Source: Warburgia ugandensis
Taxonomy: Eukaryota; Streptophyta; Magnoliopsida; Canellales; Canellaceae
Length of the DNA stretch: 64,000 bases
Direction of reading: 5' to 3'
NCBI GenBank assembly: GCA_035236585.1
Contig: CP141134.1
Span: forward strand, 23,800,414-23,864,413
Of the stretch, positions 48,685 to 60,810 are shown piece by piece. The notes beneath the pieces were generated by a model. The model saw only the letters and a list, made by a program, of their open reading frames with translations. It was not told the origin of the DNA and ran no database searches. Every line of letters starts with the position of its first letter. Positions within the stretch are counted from its first letter, which is position 1. A program made the translations under genes and the position numbers.

Positions 48685-50089
48685 CAAACCATAGTCAGAC
48701 AATGTATGTAATGCCATAAATGTTTATTCGACCTAGAACATTAACATGGCATTTGACTGGGAATGTGTCCTTCGGTCGTCTTATTAGTATTGACCAAGAT
48801 TATAGAAGTCAAAAAGGGCAAAATTTCTTTCCCATAGCTCTCCCTTATTCCCATTTCTGTCTGAAACATACAAAGGGAACCCTAAAATCATAACAAAGAT
48901 GGAATTTCATTCTTCGGTGTTTGTTTTTCTAATTGGATGAATTATTTGCTGCACATGTCCTATTTCAATTAGGTTACTGGAATGAGTCATTTGTTAAGTA
49001 GGTTTTCTCCACTTAAAATGATTCATCAAAGTCATTTTTTTGCTAAGTAGAGTTTGTCTTAGCATAGAATTCATGGAGTTCTTCCTCTTATGTTGAAAGT
49101 TTCCAAGATTCTAATGTGGGTTTGTTTTTATAGAGATGTTCCCATTTTACACAGTGGCCTCTTGTTGTATACTACTATTAAGGCTTTGTTTATTGATCAA
49201 TGGTAGGGCTTGTACAATCATTTGGTTATGATTTTGTTGAGATTTTTTTCTTCATTGTAAGGCATACATGAGTTGATATTTTAATCTCTTTTTTTAAGCA
49301 TTTGGGTTAAATTTTGTGCCTCCATCGATTTTGCACCATCGATAATCAAGTAAAACTTTAGGTTTAACAAATTGATTAGTACCCTTGACAGAGTTCCAAT
49401 ATCATGGAATCCATTTCTTTGAATTTTGATCAAAACTTGCAATAGTGAATGGGTCATTGACCAAAAGATTCATTTGTTATGCCTTAAAACAGTGAAAGAG
49501 TCAGTGACCAAAACCTCTAATACATGGAACAATCTTACCCATTTGATCCAACAAGATTTTTGACCTGGTTGATATTTAATATTGACGGTGGGAGACATTT
49601 TATTGGTTTTCAATTCTTTAGAGCTGTTAGGCTTTAGTATTGTGTTTTTTATTAGGAAGGGTTTTTTACCTATGTCATTGAATTTGATTATTGTAAATTA
49701 ATATTCTAGTAGATTGTCAATAGGCTTGCTAACATTAACTTATAATGGCTCTTCTATATTGTATGTGCCTATGTAAGGCTCTATTCTAATATAGTTGCTA
49801 TTTCTTGATAACTTTAACTTATAGTGGCAAGAATATTGTTGGAGAGTGTATGTACATATGTAGCGTCTATTTCTAGTACACTTGTTATATATGTGTCTGT
49901 GTTTGCATGGTTGTTCTTGTGGTTTGTTACTTGCAATTAACTTTAACTTATACATTTTCTAGTACACTTGCTGACCTTATTTTTGTTACTATAATCAATT
50001 GTGCATGTTAGTAATTAACTTAGGGTGTCTAATGGCATGGCATTGGGACCTAATTAATTATATATGATTCATTGTTCATATATGTGCGG
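48685..50089. other. No recognised gene
   Basis: AT-rich sequence. It could contain the left end of the Mutator-like element that follows, but no long terminal inverted repeat is evident by eye. Confidence 0.3.
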
Positions 50090-51690
50090 AATGACATTGT
50101 GGATGTACATTACACGAGAGGATAGGTTGAGGCATTTGTGAAAAGTGATGCACATGAGCTATCCAAGCTACATGTCATAGAATCTTTAGAAAAGCTCAAA
50201 TATAAGGAGACATGTGTGAAGGGCTTGTATTGGAAGGGTTTTGAAGGTAGTTATGTGTGCTTAAAAACTAGCCACTAAGACCATGACATGGCCAAACTTG
50301 TTCCTGAGGATGGTTCTCTTCAGTCTACATGGAACACTACAATGAAGAACTAGGGATAAGTACTGATACTAATGGTAATCTAATGGATGTGGAGGTCAAT
50401 GAAGAACATTATTTAGATAATGTTGATCATGAAATTGAAGATATCAAATCCATAGTGGTTCTGATGATGACGATGATAAGGAGTTTGATTGAATGGGACA
50501 GCTAGCCATTTAAGTTAAGACTATGAGTCGTCTACAAATGATGAAGAGGTAGTACAAGGAAGAGGCAAAGTTAAAGAGATAAAGCACTGAAGGAAAGGAG
50601 AGTGAGAAGGAATAGGAGCAGCCCAATATAAGTGTAACTCCAATCAAAATGAGATGGAAGACAAAACCCACAAAGAAGTAGAAGCAAATATCATAGAGTT
50701 TGACAAAGATATATCAAACTACATAGATTCTTCATATTATGATTTCTTCTTAGAAGATAAGGCTTTAAATGGTAGTATGAAGAAGAGAAGGCGGCTTCAA
50801 TATGATGTAAGTGTTTTTCAAGGTCCCAACTACTTTTGCAATTGGCATGCAGTTTAGTAATGTTGTAGAGTTTAGGACACAAACAACCAGATCTTTCCCA
50901 TTGCTTAGAATGTGGTTAAGATTGAAATCTTTTCTTGAATTTGGTTCTTGGAACTTATTTTGAGAGATCTAGGGGTCGTTACTAATGGGGTTGGATTGAC
51001 TGTAGTCAATGATATGCAAAAGGTGACCAATTGTTTACTTTAGCAAATGAATTAATAGTTTGTTAACTTTCTTATCAATTGACTTGTTCACTATTTGTTT
51101 TATAGGGGTTGGTAAATGCTATCAAGAACACTACTTGGCAAGCAAAACATAGAAAGTGTGCTAGACATATTTATGAAACAGGAAAAAGAAACATTTAAGA
51201 GGGACCTTAAGAGGATCTTCTTTAAGCTTGTAAGTGAACCTCTACTAGGATTGACAAACGAGAATAGAGGTTGACTAAGAACCGACAAAGGGATTAGCTC
51301 GACCTCTACTATGACATTGAGACCTCCGATGGGATGTGGTGTATATCAATCCCCTGTAAATGGGAGCATCTTGTACATGATCAATTAACCTTCTTCTACA
51401 TGTAACTATCATTGTGAGTTCATACTGTCCATATTGTAATTTACTAACCTTGTAATGTTGTTTATGCTTTAGAATCGAAGAAAGTGACCAAGATTGATAA
51501 CAGTGAATTGAGCCAACAAAACAAGAAGAAGGGAATGTCAAGGATCTATTGATCAACTTGCAGAGCACGAACAAGATGCTATCTAGATATAAGAGAGTCA
51601 AGCAAGTTACCAAGTGCCATTTCAGTGATAGCTTGGAAAATGATATTTTGACATTTTTTGTGAAACAAGTGAGAGAAGTTACTTCCAATA
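50090..51690 (+). pseudogene. Mutator-like (MULE) transposase remnant
   Basis: A transposase of the Mutator superfamily, decayed. Around 50130-50330 the translation SKLHVIESLEKLKYKETCVKGLYWKGFE resembles the N-terminal region of plant MULE proteins, followed by an acidic Asp/Glu-rich stretch (50380-50560). At 50880-51040 one frame reads IFPIA, stop, NVVKIEIFS, stop, then IWFLELILRDLGVVTNGVG and LTVVNDMQK, matching the PF10551-type core in which FPIAYAVVE and SWTWFLELL precede ISDRQKG. At 51105-51240 GLVNAIKNTTWQAKHRKCARHIYE matches the following GL-x-x-AI and H-x-x-CxRH segment. Introns or decay separate the blocks. No terminal repeats were identified. Confidence 0.65.
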
Positions 51691-51699
51691 AAAGTAGTG

Positions 51700-53330
51700 A
51701 TATTTCAGTGACAACTTTGTTTAGTTTTAGTTTTCATGTTACTTTCCTCATTTACTTACAGGGGTTGCCCTTAGATTGGTATATGAACTAGCTGCAAACA
51801 CATTAGGGTTTGATTGCCCCAAATAATGCAAGAAGCATAGCTATAATTTACTATAGATGAAGCCTAGAATTCCCAAGATATCATCCTTCTTGTTAAGGGT
51901 GATATTTGATTTTTTTCACATACTTACTAAGCTAGATCTATCACCTTATGAGTCTTCTAGTTAGTTTTGCTTTAGGTGATTTGCCCTTCAATTAACTTTT
52001 ACCAAGAAATTACTTCAAGAAAATGACTTATAGAGACCTTTAACATATGCATATGTCATGACAAAAGACAAAATCAATAGTTAATACACTAGGGTGTGGG
52101 ATCAATATTTACAACTAGAAGCTATATTTTTTTCTATCATAAACAAAAAATCTAAGCTTCCAGTCTACTACTTTCCAGGCTCCACTTAAAGCTACATCTA
52201 GAAGGCTACACTTAAAGCTTCATCTACAGTTTTTTGTAATATATACAAAAATAACAATAACTAGTTTTAGAAATAAAAATCCTAGTCCACTTCCAAGCTT
52301 CACAAAGAAGCTATATCTATAGTTTTATTTGCGCATCTCTTGATGTGCAAAGATAAGGATTTCAAAGTGTTGTAACATGAGATTAATCTTAAAGAGTTAG
52401 TCTCCATATATTATGCTATAACCCATTTCCTAATTTAAAGGATTAGATATGTTGCTTAGAACTTAATGTTTTTGTTTCATCCAAGGTTTACTCTTTCTTT
52501 TCTTTTAACTCTTTTCCCATCTTTCCTTGCTCATAAGTTACCTTAACAAGCTTAATGCATCTAACTCAAGAAATTGCAAGCACAAATTAGAGTGCAATAG
52601 GATGGTTGACAACAACTCTCATGAATGTGCATAAAGAAGCATCTATTTTTTCTACAGAAGAATATCTAGGTAAATTGAATAGGAGCTTGAAAAGTGGCTG
52701 CTTCCTTTCCAATTTTCTTTTATATGTGAAGAAATATGTGTGACAATAAATAAACTAAATTCTCCTAGCAAACACACTACAGACATTCAATAAATTTAGC
52801 ACAGTTCAACATCGCTACTAATACTGAATACCGAATCTCTAGTATGAGATATAGAATGAACTGCCTCCTATTATTTCTTCTCTCACATTATATCCATCAC
52901 CTTTGAACATTTCAAGATAGTGCCTGGGATATAGAATGTAATTGCCTACATTGATCTCATTGCAAAAGTTTTGGCTTCTCTCCCGTTATATCCAATCACC
53001 AATTCATATTACAAGATAATGTCTCCATCATAAGGAAAAAAAAAATCTTGGTTTCAACTTCCATAACACATATTTTAACATTCATTCCTTTAACATAGAA
53101 AGACAAAATTGCAGTTCATTGTATTAAAAAAAAAAAAAAAACTGGAATTCATTCTATTAACACTTCCATTGCATTAAAATCCCTTTGAACTTCATCACAA
53201 ACATCTAATCTCACAATAAACGCCTCTACTAATACTTCACATTTTTCAGTACAAGGGTAACAATCAAACCCAAATGCTAAAGAGATTAGAATACCATTTC
53301 TCTCCCATGACTTCCCTCTCTCTATAAATT
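51700..53330. other. No recognised gene
   Basis: AT-rich, with short homopolymer runs (for example 53126-53140 poly-A). Nothing in either strand resembles a known protein family to me. Confidence 0.3.
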
Positions 53331-53337
53331 GATGGCC

Positions 53338-53675
53338 TCACTTCCTACTTTTCTCTTTCATGAAGTACATTGTTGCATCTCTTCTTAACCTATCCTCTCG
53401 TTGTTCATTGGCCCTAATTTTAGCTAGCACTTCATTAGCCCAAAGAAACACTTCCCACTAGCCATGATATTGCAGCTACATCACAATGAACAACTAAGTA
53501 AATTTATGCCAACCAATAGAGTGAAAGTCAGTGATTGTCTCTCACATTAAACCACCTCTTGCACCTGTAGAATGACTAATCCAGATTTGCAGTTGTGCCT
53601 AAAACATAGTTCACTATCTCACCATGCCCATATGGGCAATAACAATGAGGAGGGCCATAACTAAAACTAGTTAAG
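53338..53675 (-). pseudogene. GRF-type zinc finger remnant
   Basis: Near 53632-53646 the minus strand encodes PPHCYCPYG, and about 23 residues on TTANLD, stop, SFYRCKRW (53561-53572 covers FYRC). This matches the CxC...T..N.GR.FYxC pattern of zf-GRF domains, with a stop in the GR position. Further down, a 39-codon open stretch ends at 53338 and reads WANEVLAKIRANEQREDRLR, a charged helix of the kind that often follows GRF domains in short plant proteins. Stops make it a pseudogene. Such genes are often amplified with transposons; whether this is host or transposon cargo is open. Confidence 0.45.
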
Positions 53676-53689
53676 TAAGGCATTCTGCA

Positions 53690-54560
53690 TTCACGATGGA
53701 TAAATTTAAAAAATGGTCTTTAATTTGAGAGATAATGGAAAGCAGACCATTGCATATGATGTCCTAACTTTGAAAATGGAGTTTTTGAATATTCTTTACG
53801 TTTTCTTTATTTAAAGAAGAAGATGACTTTGAAATTCCAAAATTACCTTTTACTCATAGCAAAAGATATATTAGCGGCCAATGCCACATAGGCTACTTTC
53901 TAATGGCTTCAAATAAATTGTCGAGCCATGGTTTGCTTATAACCGATATTTAAGTATGGAATACGACTGAAATAGATTAGAATCCAAGGTATAAATGAAG
54001 AAAATATATAATCTAGGTTTTTTTTTAATATTTAAGCTTTCTAGTAAATTTTGTAGTTAAAATTTCTAAAGCACAGTCACCGATATTTTATTTCAAAAAT
54101 TTCTAGAATTTCAAATAGTTCCGTTAACATAGCCAAAATGGAAAGGCCACAAAAACAGAATCAATAATTATGCAAGTATGTCAAACGGCCTAATCCAATT
54201 AATTTGTCATATAATGACAAGCTCACCCATCAATACCAATTTTAACTTGATTGGACTTTTCCTACTCTTTATTCAGAAATTACATTTTAGGTTTTGTTAG
54301 GTTATAGCATCTTCCATGAAATATCCATTTGGCCAGGACCAAAACCATGTAGGTTACTTGTTGACCACGATGAGGTTCTCAAAGAGTATACTTCTTTCTT
54401 GATATGGAAGGTATACTATTTACGTGTGGGACTTGAGTGAAAAATCCGACGGGAAGAGGCCAAAACAATAAAGATAGGTAACAATGCGGACAAGCATAAC
54501 CTAGTCTGTTAACATAGATGATAATAAATATGCGCGTGCTTGCTTTCTTAGTAAGTAGCG
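53690..54560. other. No recognised gene
   Basis: AT-rich sequence without family resemblance. Confidence 0.3.
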
Positions 54561-54569
54561 GGCCACGCC

Positions 54570-54725
54570 ACAGCTCAGTTATCACTCGTGCTTTTGAAAG
54601 TTGCAATTGGCCCAAACTAAAGGAAGACCTGGCTGTGCTGCTTACTTGGGCTTCGGTGCTGGCCCAGCCCAACTTCAAAGTTTCACCCTTACTTTCATTT
54701 ATATGCTTCTATGTATAAATATGCA
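54570..54725 (+). promoter_or_regulatory. Promoter-like island
   Basis: Several TGGGC/GCCCA (site II type, TCP-binding) words cluster here: TTGGCCCAAAC, CTTGGGC and GGCCCAGCCCAAC. A TATA-like GTATAAATAT follows at 54712-54721. No convincing exon follows on the plus strand. Confidence 0.3.
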
Positions 54726-54729
54726 ATAG

Positions 54730-55709
54730 TAACTTTTCAATTAGATGGATGACGGTATATATTAGTTGGTTTTAGTTTATGAAGCTAACAACAGGTAGGT
54801 AATACCCAACTTTAGGGCAATGAAATAAAACCGAGGTCTAAATGTTCAAGATGACAAGGTCACAGTTAGCCAAGCCACTAACGAAAAGAGCTCCTCAAAA
54901 TGACTTTGTTGTTATGAAGATGTAAAAGATAAAAAACACGAAATACAACGAAACACAGACTTATGTAATTTTATCTGAATTGAGATATATTCACGTGCTT
55001 ATACTAGTTTCACCATCTCCACGCCCAGAAAATAGCTGCTACAAATTACGAAAGAATGTCCACACTTCAGAACCCTTGGGTCTTGTGAATAAATATATAT
55101 CCTGGCAAGAGACACAACTACCCCAGAAAACTGTCAACCTTTATATTTCGGGCAGGGAGCTCTGTCCCTTGCACCCACAGCAAGCTGACCTCAGCTTGAC
55201 CGACATCAGAAACTCCGCCCTTGGACTCCTGGTTTGTAACACAACATAATTTGATACGGACAAAACAATACTAAGCCAAGCAGGCTCTACACAATATTAA
55301 TTTGTATAAGTCACCCTAACTCTAATCCCTGAAGCTGATCATCGTTTCATCAAGACACAGCTTTCTTCAAATTGCTAATAAAAAGGAGGAAGATATCAAC
55401 ATTTGAAAGGATATATGGTAAAAGAGTAGGCTTCTGTCATGTTCTTAGAGCTACAAATCTTGAAACTGATGTTCTTGCATATGGAGTAAGCAGATGAGAC
55501 TCTTATCAGAACTGTTTTGCTTTTTCCCCTCGTGAAGAAGATAGCAATAATCATCTTGATCCCAAACGATTGTTGTCGCATGTTTTTTAACCATGTGCGT
55601 GTTCTCTTTCGATCTCAGTCCATAATTTAGGACTTACCGTCCTATTTTTATGTGTTGGTTCTCCACTTCGATCCTTCCCAGGGGTTTTGTTAGCTTTATT
55701 TCTTGTATC

Positions 55710-55794
<85 letters not shown>

Positions 55795-56739
55795 TGATTG
55801 CGAGGAGAATCGTGCCTTAGGAGCCAAATGGAGATCTAATAACAAGTAGTGTATAAGTATTACCAAGAAAATTAAGCACGAGAGCCAAAGCCGTAATTAG
55901 TTGGTTGTTGGATCACAAGGAATGACATCAATAATGGGGTCCCTTTCTGGCATCTTTGGCAAGCGGCGAGCACCTGAGTGTATCCTTCATCTCTTAGAAA
56001 TAAGATCCACCTGGTTTCACATGGGAACATGTCTAACTACTTTAAATTGGGATTGACTCAATGTGCAATTCAATGTTGTTATATGCACCTAGCACGAGGG
56101 ATTCTATTACGGTACTGAAGAGTATTGACCAGAACCATGGAGCCCTTTTGCTTGTTTTGGTTGTGGCCTAGACTGTTGGTGCAACGTGAGCTTCATGGCA
56201 GTTTCCCGGGGGAGTATTTGGTGAACTGCCAGTGGACTACGTGCAGAAAGCAGAACCCACATTTGGATCTACAGCCAGCCCTATCACTTAAAAAGTTTCG
56301 AATTTCTAGAAAGCAGTCAAGGGTTTTTTTTATCAAGGTTTTTCGCATGTAAGAGTCGTCTGTATCATAACTTTAATTGGCGAGGGTTTAGCACTGGTCC
56401 TTTCATTTGAAATTTCCAAACTATGGTGGAAGAAAAAAATTGCAAAAGCAAGTACACTCCCCACCGCTGATCAATCTAACAGACAGATTGCCTGATGTGA
56501 CTTTTCAAGAAATTGTGATGGTATGCCCAACATGAACTGTCGAGCATGGTTCCACTATATGATAAGTATGCTCCACTTCCGTATATGGAAAATCAATTTG
56601 TCGCAATCAAGGATCTCTCTTTCCACTCAAACTCTTCTCGTTGAGATTCAAAATTCGGCAGAGCGAATGAGAGACGTGGAAAACTTGGTATATTTGCTAA
56701 TGAAAGAAATTAGCCTACATATAATATTAGTGAACATTT
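54730..56739. other. No recognised gene; CT microsatellite inside
   Basis: Less AT-rich than the sequence to its left, with several 60-90-codon open frames (54980-55249, 56125-56352, 56523-56750) that resemble no family I know. A (CT)n run lies at 55713-55790. It could include decayed exons or a promoter region, but nothing supports a gene call. Confidence 0.3.
55713..55790. repeat. (CT)n microsatellite
   Basis: An uninterrupted CT run of about 78 bases. Confidence 0.95.
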
Positions 56740-57030
56740 TGTTGACCTAAACCCACATGTGATCTATACCCATACAAGTGAGGATCATATATATGTGTGT
56801 ATGTATCTAATGTTAAGGTTGGCATAATGAGTAGGTGAGAGTTTATATATAGAAAAATAGAAGAGAATTGGAGGAGGCTCTGAGCCTTCTACTCCTCATT
56901 TATTGTATCTAATTAAATAACATTCATCTTCCCGTAGAAGTAGGCCAAGTCATGTAACTCTTAGTGTCTCCATTGTGCATGCGATTATGTTCTTTATTGT
57001 TATTTTGCCAATCCATGACAGATATGGCAG
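56740..57030 (+). repeat. 5' LTR of small copia-like element
   Basis: Starts TGTTGACCTAAACCCACATG and ends near ATGACAGATATGG. Contains a TATATATAG box near 56850 and TTATTGTATC. Confidence 0.6.
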
Positions 57031-58265
57031 TAATATCGGAGCCAACATGCGATTTGGTCATTCAGATAGATCAAATCTAATAAAAGTTTCTCCTCAATAA
57101 CCGAGGGAAACCGGTAGGATGAAGCCGCAGTGTTGCCGAGAAGAACAGCACCATCGTTCTCTAGATCTAAACCGAATAGAACTAGATAAGTCAGCTGGAG
57201 TTATTGCAAATCTTAATCCGAGGAATTGCACCCCTTGTGCATCTCGAGACATGCTAGGGAGACGTGCTGAGCGGGATTACCCAGTGAAGTAGTGGCAGAC
57301 AAGAGGCAAGGGTCGCCTTCATTTGACAATCTGTTAGGCCCCTCCAATATGCAATCAATTGTACCCGTCCCAAATCCATTATCAGAGTCAACTCGGTCTC
57401 CCTTCATAGATTTACCTATCCATCGCGGCAAGATGAAATTCTATTGTTGAGAAAATGCCGGCCAAGAGAAGTTTGGTGGTCTTCAAGATGAATACTACAT
57501 TCATGAGCAGTGTGCCACAATCATGTTCAATGTCACTACACCATTGAAATTAAGAATTTTCATACATGGGATCATGGTCTCTAATTTCGGTATAAGGAAA
57601 GTTAGAGGATCATTGAGAGAGAGATTTCCTCACAGCAGATCATCACAGTTTTCTGGCCATGGAGGAATTCATTGGCTATGATCCAAGCTAACATGTGCAA
57701 GAAGTGACGTGGTGGAGAACGGCTGTAAGTTGAAGCATAGTGCAGATCAACGACTAAGGGCTTTCCATTGCAAATCGCCGGAGAGGACGAAATGACAAAG
57801 ACTGAGAACCAAGCGCAGAAGATGGAAGAGAGACCCACAGAAATTCCAGGTATCTATCAGTGGAAAAAAAGAGGAACTAGCTGGCAGGCGATTGGAGAAG
57901 AAGCTGCGACAGCGGAGAGAAATCCCCCGATCACATGATCCATAGCTGTTGATGGAGTAGAAACGCTGATTGTGTCCGTTGCCAGTTAGAGAAGAAGGGA
58001 AAGGTGATCTGAGAGCCTGACAGAACTGCAGAGACACGGGGAAATGAAGACGTCGAAGGTTAGTTCGGAAATGATGCTAACCAAGAAAGGAAGAGAGACC
58101 TCGGATAAGTGGGTCAGTATCACACGCAAATTGTTGGTGTAGCACTTCAAAGCATAGACAATTATTAGAGTGAGAGTTAGCTCAAGACATACTTGTAATT
58201 TGGAGGAGTTTAATAAGTTAAAAGGATTTAGTGCATTCTTCTCTCATGGGCATAGAGGGAGAGTT
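57031..58265 (+). other. Interior of small copia-like element
   Basis: No retroelement protein. The region is less AT-rich than its surroundings. On the minus strand it is pyrimidine-rich, with short open frames (57213-57431, 57602-57838, 57747-58037) that I cannot assign. A captured host 5' exon region is possible but unproven. Confidence 0.4.
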
Positions 58266-58472
58266 TGTTCGGGTAGACCCACGTGTGATCTATACCCATG
58301 TGAGTAAGATTCCTACCTATCATCGAATAACATTTCTCCTCTCTCGTAGATGTAGGCCGAGTTTAGCTACACCACATAACTCTTTGTCTCCATTGTGCAT
58401 GTGATTGTGTTCTTTCAGATCTTAAAATCCTGATTATCAGATTAGCCAATCCATGGCAGATGTGGCACAACA
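58266..58472 (+). repeat. 3' LTR of small copia-like element, with internal deletion
   Basis: Starts TGTTCGGGTAGACCCACGTG and ends GTGGCACAACA. It lacks about 90 bases present between 56790 and 56900 of the other LTR. Confidence 0.6.
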
Positions 58473-59501
58473 AATTTCATTAGAAGAAGATTCTATCTCA
58501 CTGTCATCAAGAAATTCAGCGATGTAAAAAAAAAAAAAGGAGTTATAGAAGATCTAGCGGATTGGTTCCTCTACTATGTTAACCCCAGCAGCTAAAACAG
58601 ACAACAACAAAAAAAAGTTTCAAAATGAAGGCAAATCAAAACTTTCAGTATTAATTAATGGAAGTAAAAGGCAACCAAATACCCAAATATTCAAATCTAA
58701 CTTTGCGGGCAAATGAAAGGAAAGGGTTTTATTCTGACTTGGGCAGTCCAAAAACATAGAGAACGGAAAATAAATAAATAAATCGAGACCCGTAAGTCGT
58801 GAACAAAGAAAGTTATTAATAGAAGAAAGGGAAGAACAGAAAGTGCCCAGATAGTGGTCGGCAATGCATTTGTTCTCTGCCGGGTGGAAACCGAACGAAG
58901 AAGAGGAAAAGCCTTCTGATGGGACTGATTTGGAGAGGGAAAACAAAAGCCAAAGTCCTGACAGATAGAGAAAAAAGAAAAAAGGATTTGCCGGGGTTTG
59001 GTGCTTGGTTTAGCATGTTAAAGTGGAAGCGTGTCAAGCAATGACAGGGTCTAGGCTTCAACTTTAGGACGCTCTACAGCGGCTGATCCTGGCGGGACTC
59101 ATGGCACTTCTCCATTAGAGCTGTGCTGATTTTGAATGACTAAAAGCCCCACCATTCATATTACTCCTTTGTAATATTTCATGGGCAAAGTAAGTGCACA
59201 AAACTTCCGATGCATGCCGTGCTGCAAGTCATCAGTGGCAAGTACATGTGGAAAGAACGGAGATTTTGAGACGCCTTAACCGTGTCTCTTAATGAGGTGC
59301 TTCCTCACCCGTGCCACGAGTACCACCTGCACTATAGGAAGAAAAGTTGCAGCGTTGCATATGCCAATCCAAGGATCTACGGGCCCATGTACGTGTTGAC
59401 TTAGGTGTTTGGTGATCCAACGAAGGGCCATGACTTATCTAAGATTGGGAGAAAAGATAAATGGATAAACCATAAATTTAGGTCCTACTTACTGTTATAA
59501 T
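58473..59501. other. No recognised gene
   Basis: Overlapping minus-strand open frames (58620-58946, 58816-59061) are Phe/Ser/Leu-rich and follow a pyrimidine-rich strand. They resemble 5' leader or promoter sequence more than protein. No family match. Confidence 0.3.
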
Positions 59502-59660
59502 GATAGAGTTGTCGTCGTGTGATCATAAAGTCACGAGATCAAGGCAGAAAAATAGCCGCTGGCAAAATGCAAGGTAAAGCTGTGTACCTATTGACCCTTG
59601 TAGCTAGCCCCTTCCCCGGACCCCACATACAATAGAGCTTCGTGCATTGGGACTGCTCTT
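59502..59660 (+). mobile_element. Au-type SINE (tRNA-derived)
   Basis: The head GATAGAGTTGTCGTCGTGTG and the degraded box-B-like CACGAGATCAAGGCAG are followed by the conserved body AAAATGCAAGGTAAAGCTG, TGTGTAC, GACCCTTGTAG, CTTCCCCGGACCCCAC and GAGCTTCGTGCA. This is the wording of a SINE family widespread in flowering plants, transcribed by RNA polymerase III and moved by LINE enzymes. No target duplication was determined. Confidence 0.7.
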
Positions 59661-60729
59661 TACTTATACTGATATAATATACATGTATGTTGCATCTATA
59701 TCCTTAAATATAAGAAAAAATTCTAGAAGAAAGGTGGTTGTTACGCTCTTTCACGGAAGTTACCTTGTGGCCACATGGGTCGTTGTGGTCTGCTACCTTA
59801 ACAAGAGAGTAGAAGCCGGTCACATTGCCATTGATTTTGCCTTGATTGGGTGATGCTAGGCCCTTGACCCAACCAGCCTCGTTCCTTAGAGAAAAGTTAA
59901 TATGTCGATTTCACTTGGACCTAAATCTTAGATGGGACGTCAATGGTTGGTCTGTGACCAAAACCATGTTGATAATGGTCTCTTCATGGTGTGTATGGAG
60001 TCGATAGTCTTGATTATAAATACATGCCCCATGCATCTAGGCCCTACATACAAGTTGACGATTACACACTAACTTGCGACACTACGATCCACAGCGGTCT
60101 CGCTGTGAAAAGAAATGACTTCACCCCAGAGCTGCTTGAAAGCAAGTTTTACAATGACATGGAGGACGTATGATCTTAATTTAATACTTGACAGAAACAT
60201 CTTAATTTGAAGACAGGAATTTTATAATGGCTTAACTGCTCCATATCTTCTTAAAAAACAACGTAGAATCCAATTTAGTACAATTAATTCACTTATAAAA
60301 TCCCCCTTCTTAACTAAAACACATAAGAGTCTACAAGCATAAGCCATTTACAATGCTTATACACTCATAAAGTAAGACGGCCTTTGTCTCTCCATCGTTT
60401 TCCTTTCTTTTTATTTTCTTGAATGTCTACTTGGATGATGATGTCACAATCTATTCAAAAGCAAAAAATGGGGAATTTTTATTGTGCAATCAATATAGTT
60501 TTTGAATTGCATTTAGACGTGATGGCCGCCCTTATAAGGGAACCGGATCCGGAATATTCTAATTATTACTTGCTTACTTTGTGGAATCTTCATTTGTACT
60601 TCATCCGAAAGTCATGGAAGTCATTATTGAAGTACATTTATAGAATACTTGAATTGACATACTATTTGTTTGATTTCAGTTAATTCAGATATTAGATTCT
60701 TCATAAACAGATTGTGTTTCAACATGTTA
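59661..60729. other. No recognised gene
   Basis: Open frames at 59647-59853, 59991-60173 and 60423-60683 on the plus strand show no domain I recognise. Confidence 0.3.
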
Positions 60730-60810
60730 TCTGTTTATAGTTCTGCTAACCAGTCTGCGGATCACTTGGGCAAGGAGGTTGCTAACATGGTGGCCGTGCA
60801 GTAAAGCGGA
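60730..60810 (+). pseudogene. Possible RNase H (RVT_3) C-terminal scrap
   Basis: The frame reads SANQSADHLGKEVANMV, resembling the (R/E)xNxxAD(W/A)LAK segment, which holds a catalytic Asp, at the end of plant LINE-type RNase H domains. It is short and isolated. Confidence 0.3.

Larger units (their letters stand above)
56740..58472 (+). mobile_element. Small copia-like LTR element (TRIM/LARD type)
   Basis: Two related terminal segments (56740-57030 and 58266-58472) share TGTT...GTGATCTATACCCAT, GTAGAAGTAGGCC/GTAGATGTAGGCC, GTCTCCATTGTGCATG and GCCAATCCATG. These are words of plant copia LTRs whose transcripts are primed by tRNA-Met. A degraded primer site (TAATATCGGAGCC) follows the first, and a purine tract (AGAGGGAGAGT) precedes the second. 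Flanks CATTT (56735-56739) and AATTT (58473-58477) may be a degraded duplication. The 1.2-kb interior has no gag or pol. Confidence 0.6.

Noticed and set aside
57213..57431. Minus frame of 72 residues in the small copia-like element
   Set aside because: The translation looks protein-like, but I cannot match it to any family and it is short; kept only as a possibility in the interior entry.
58620..59061. Two overlapping minus frames
   Set aside because: Phe/Ser-rich translations of a pyrimidine-rich strand; different frames of the same bases, none convincing.
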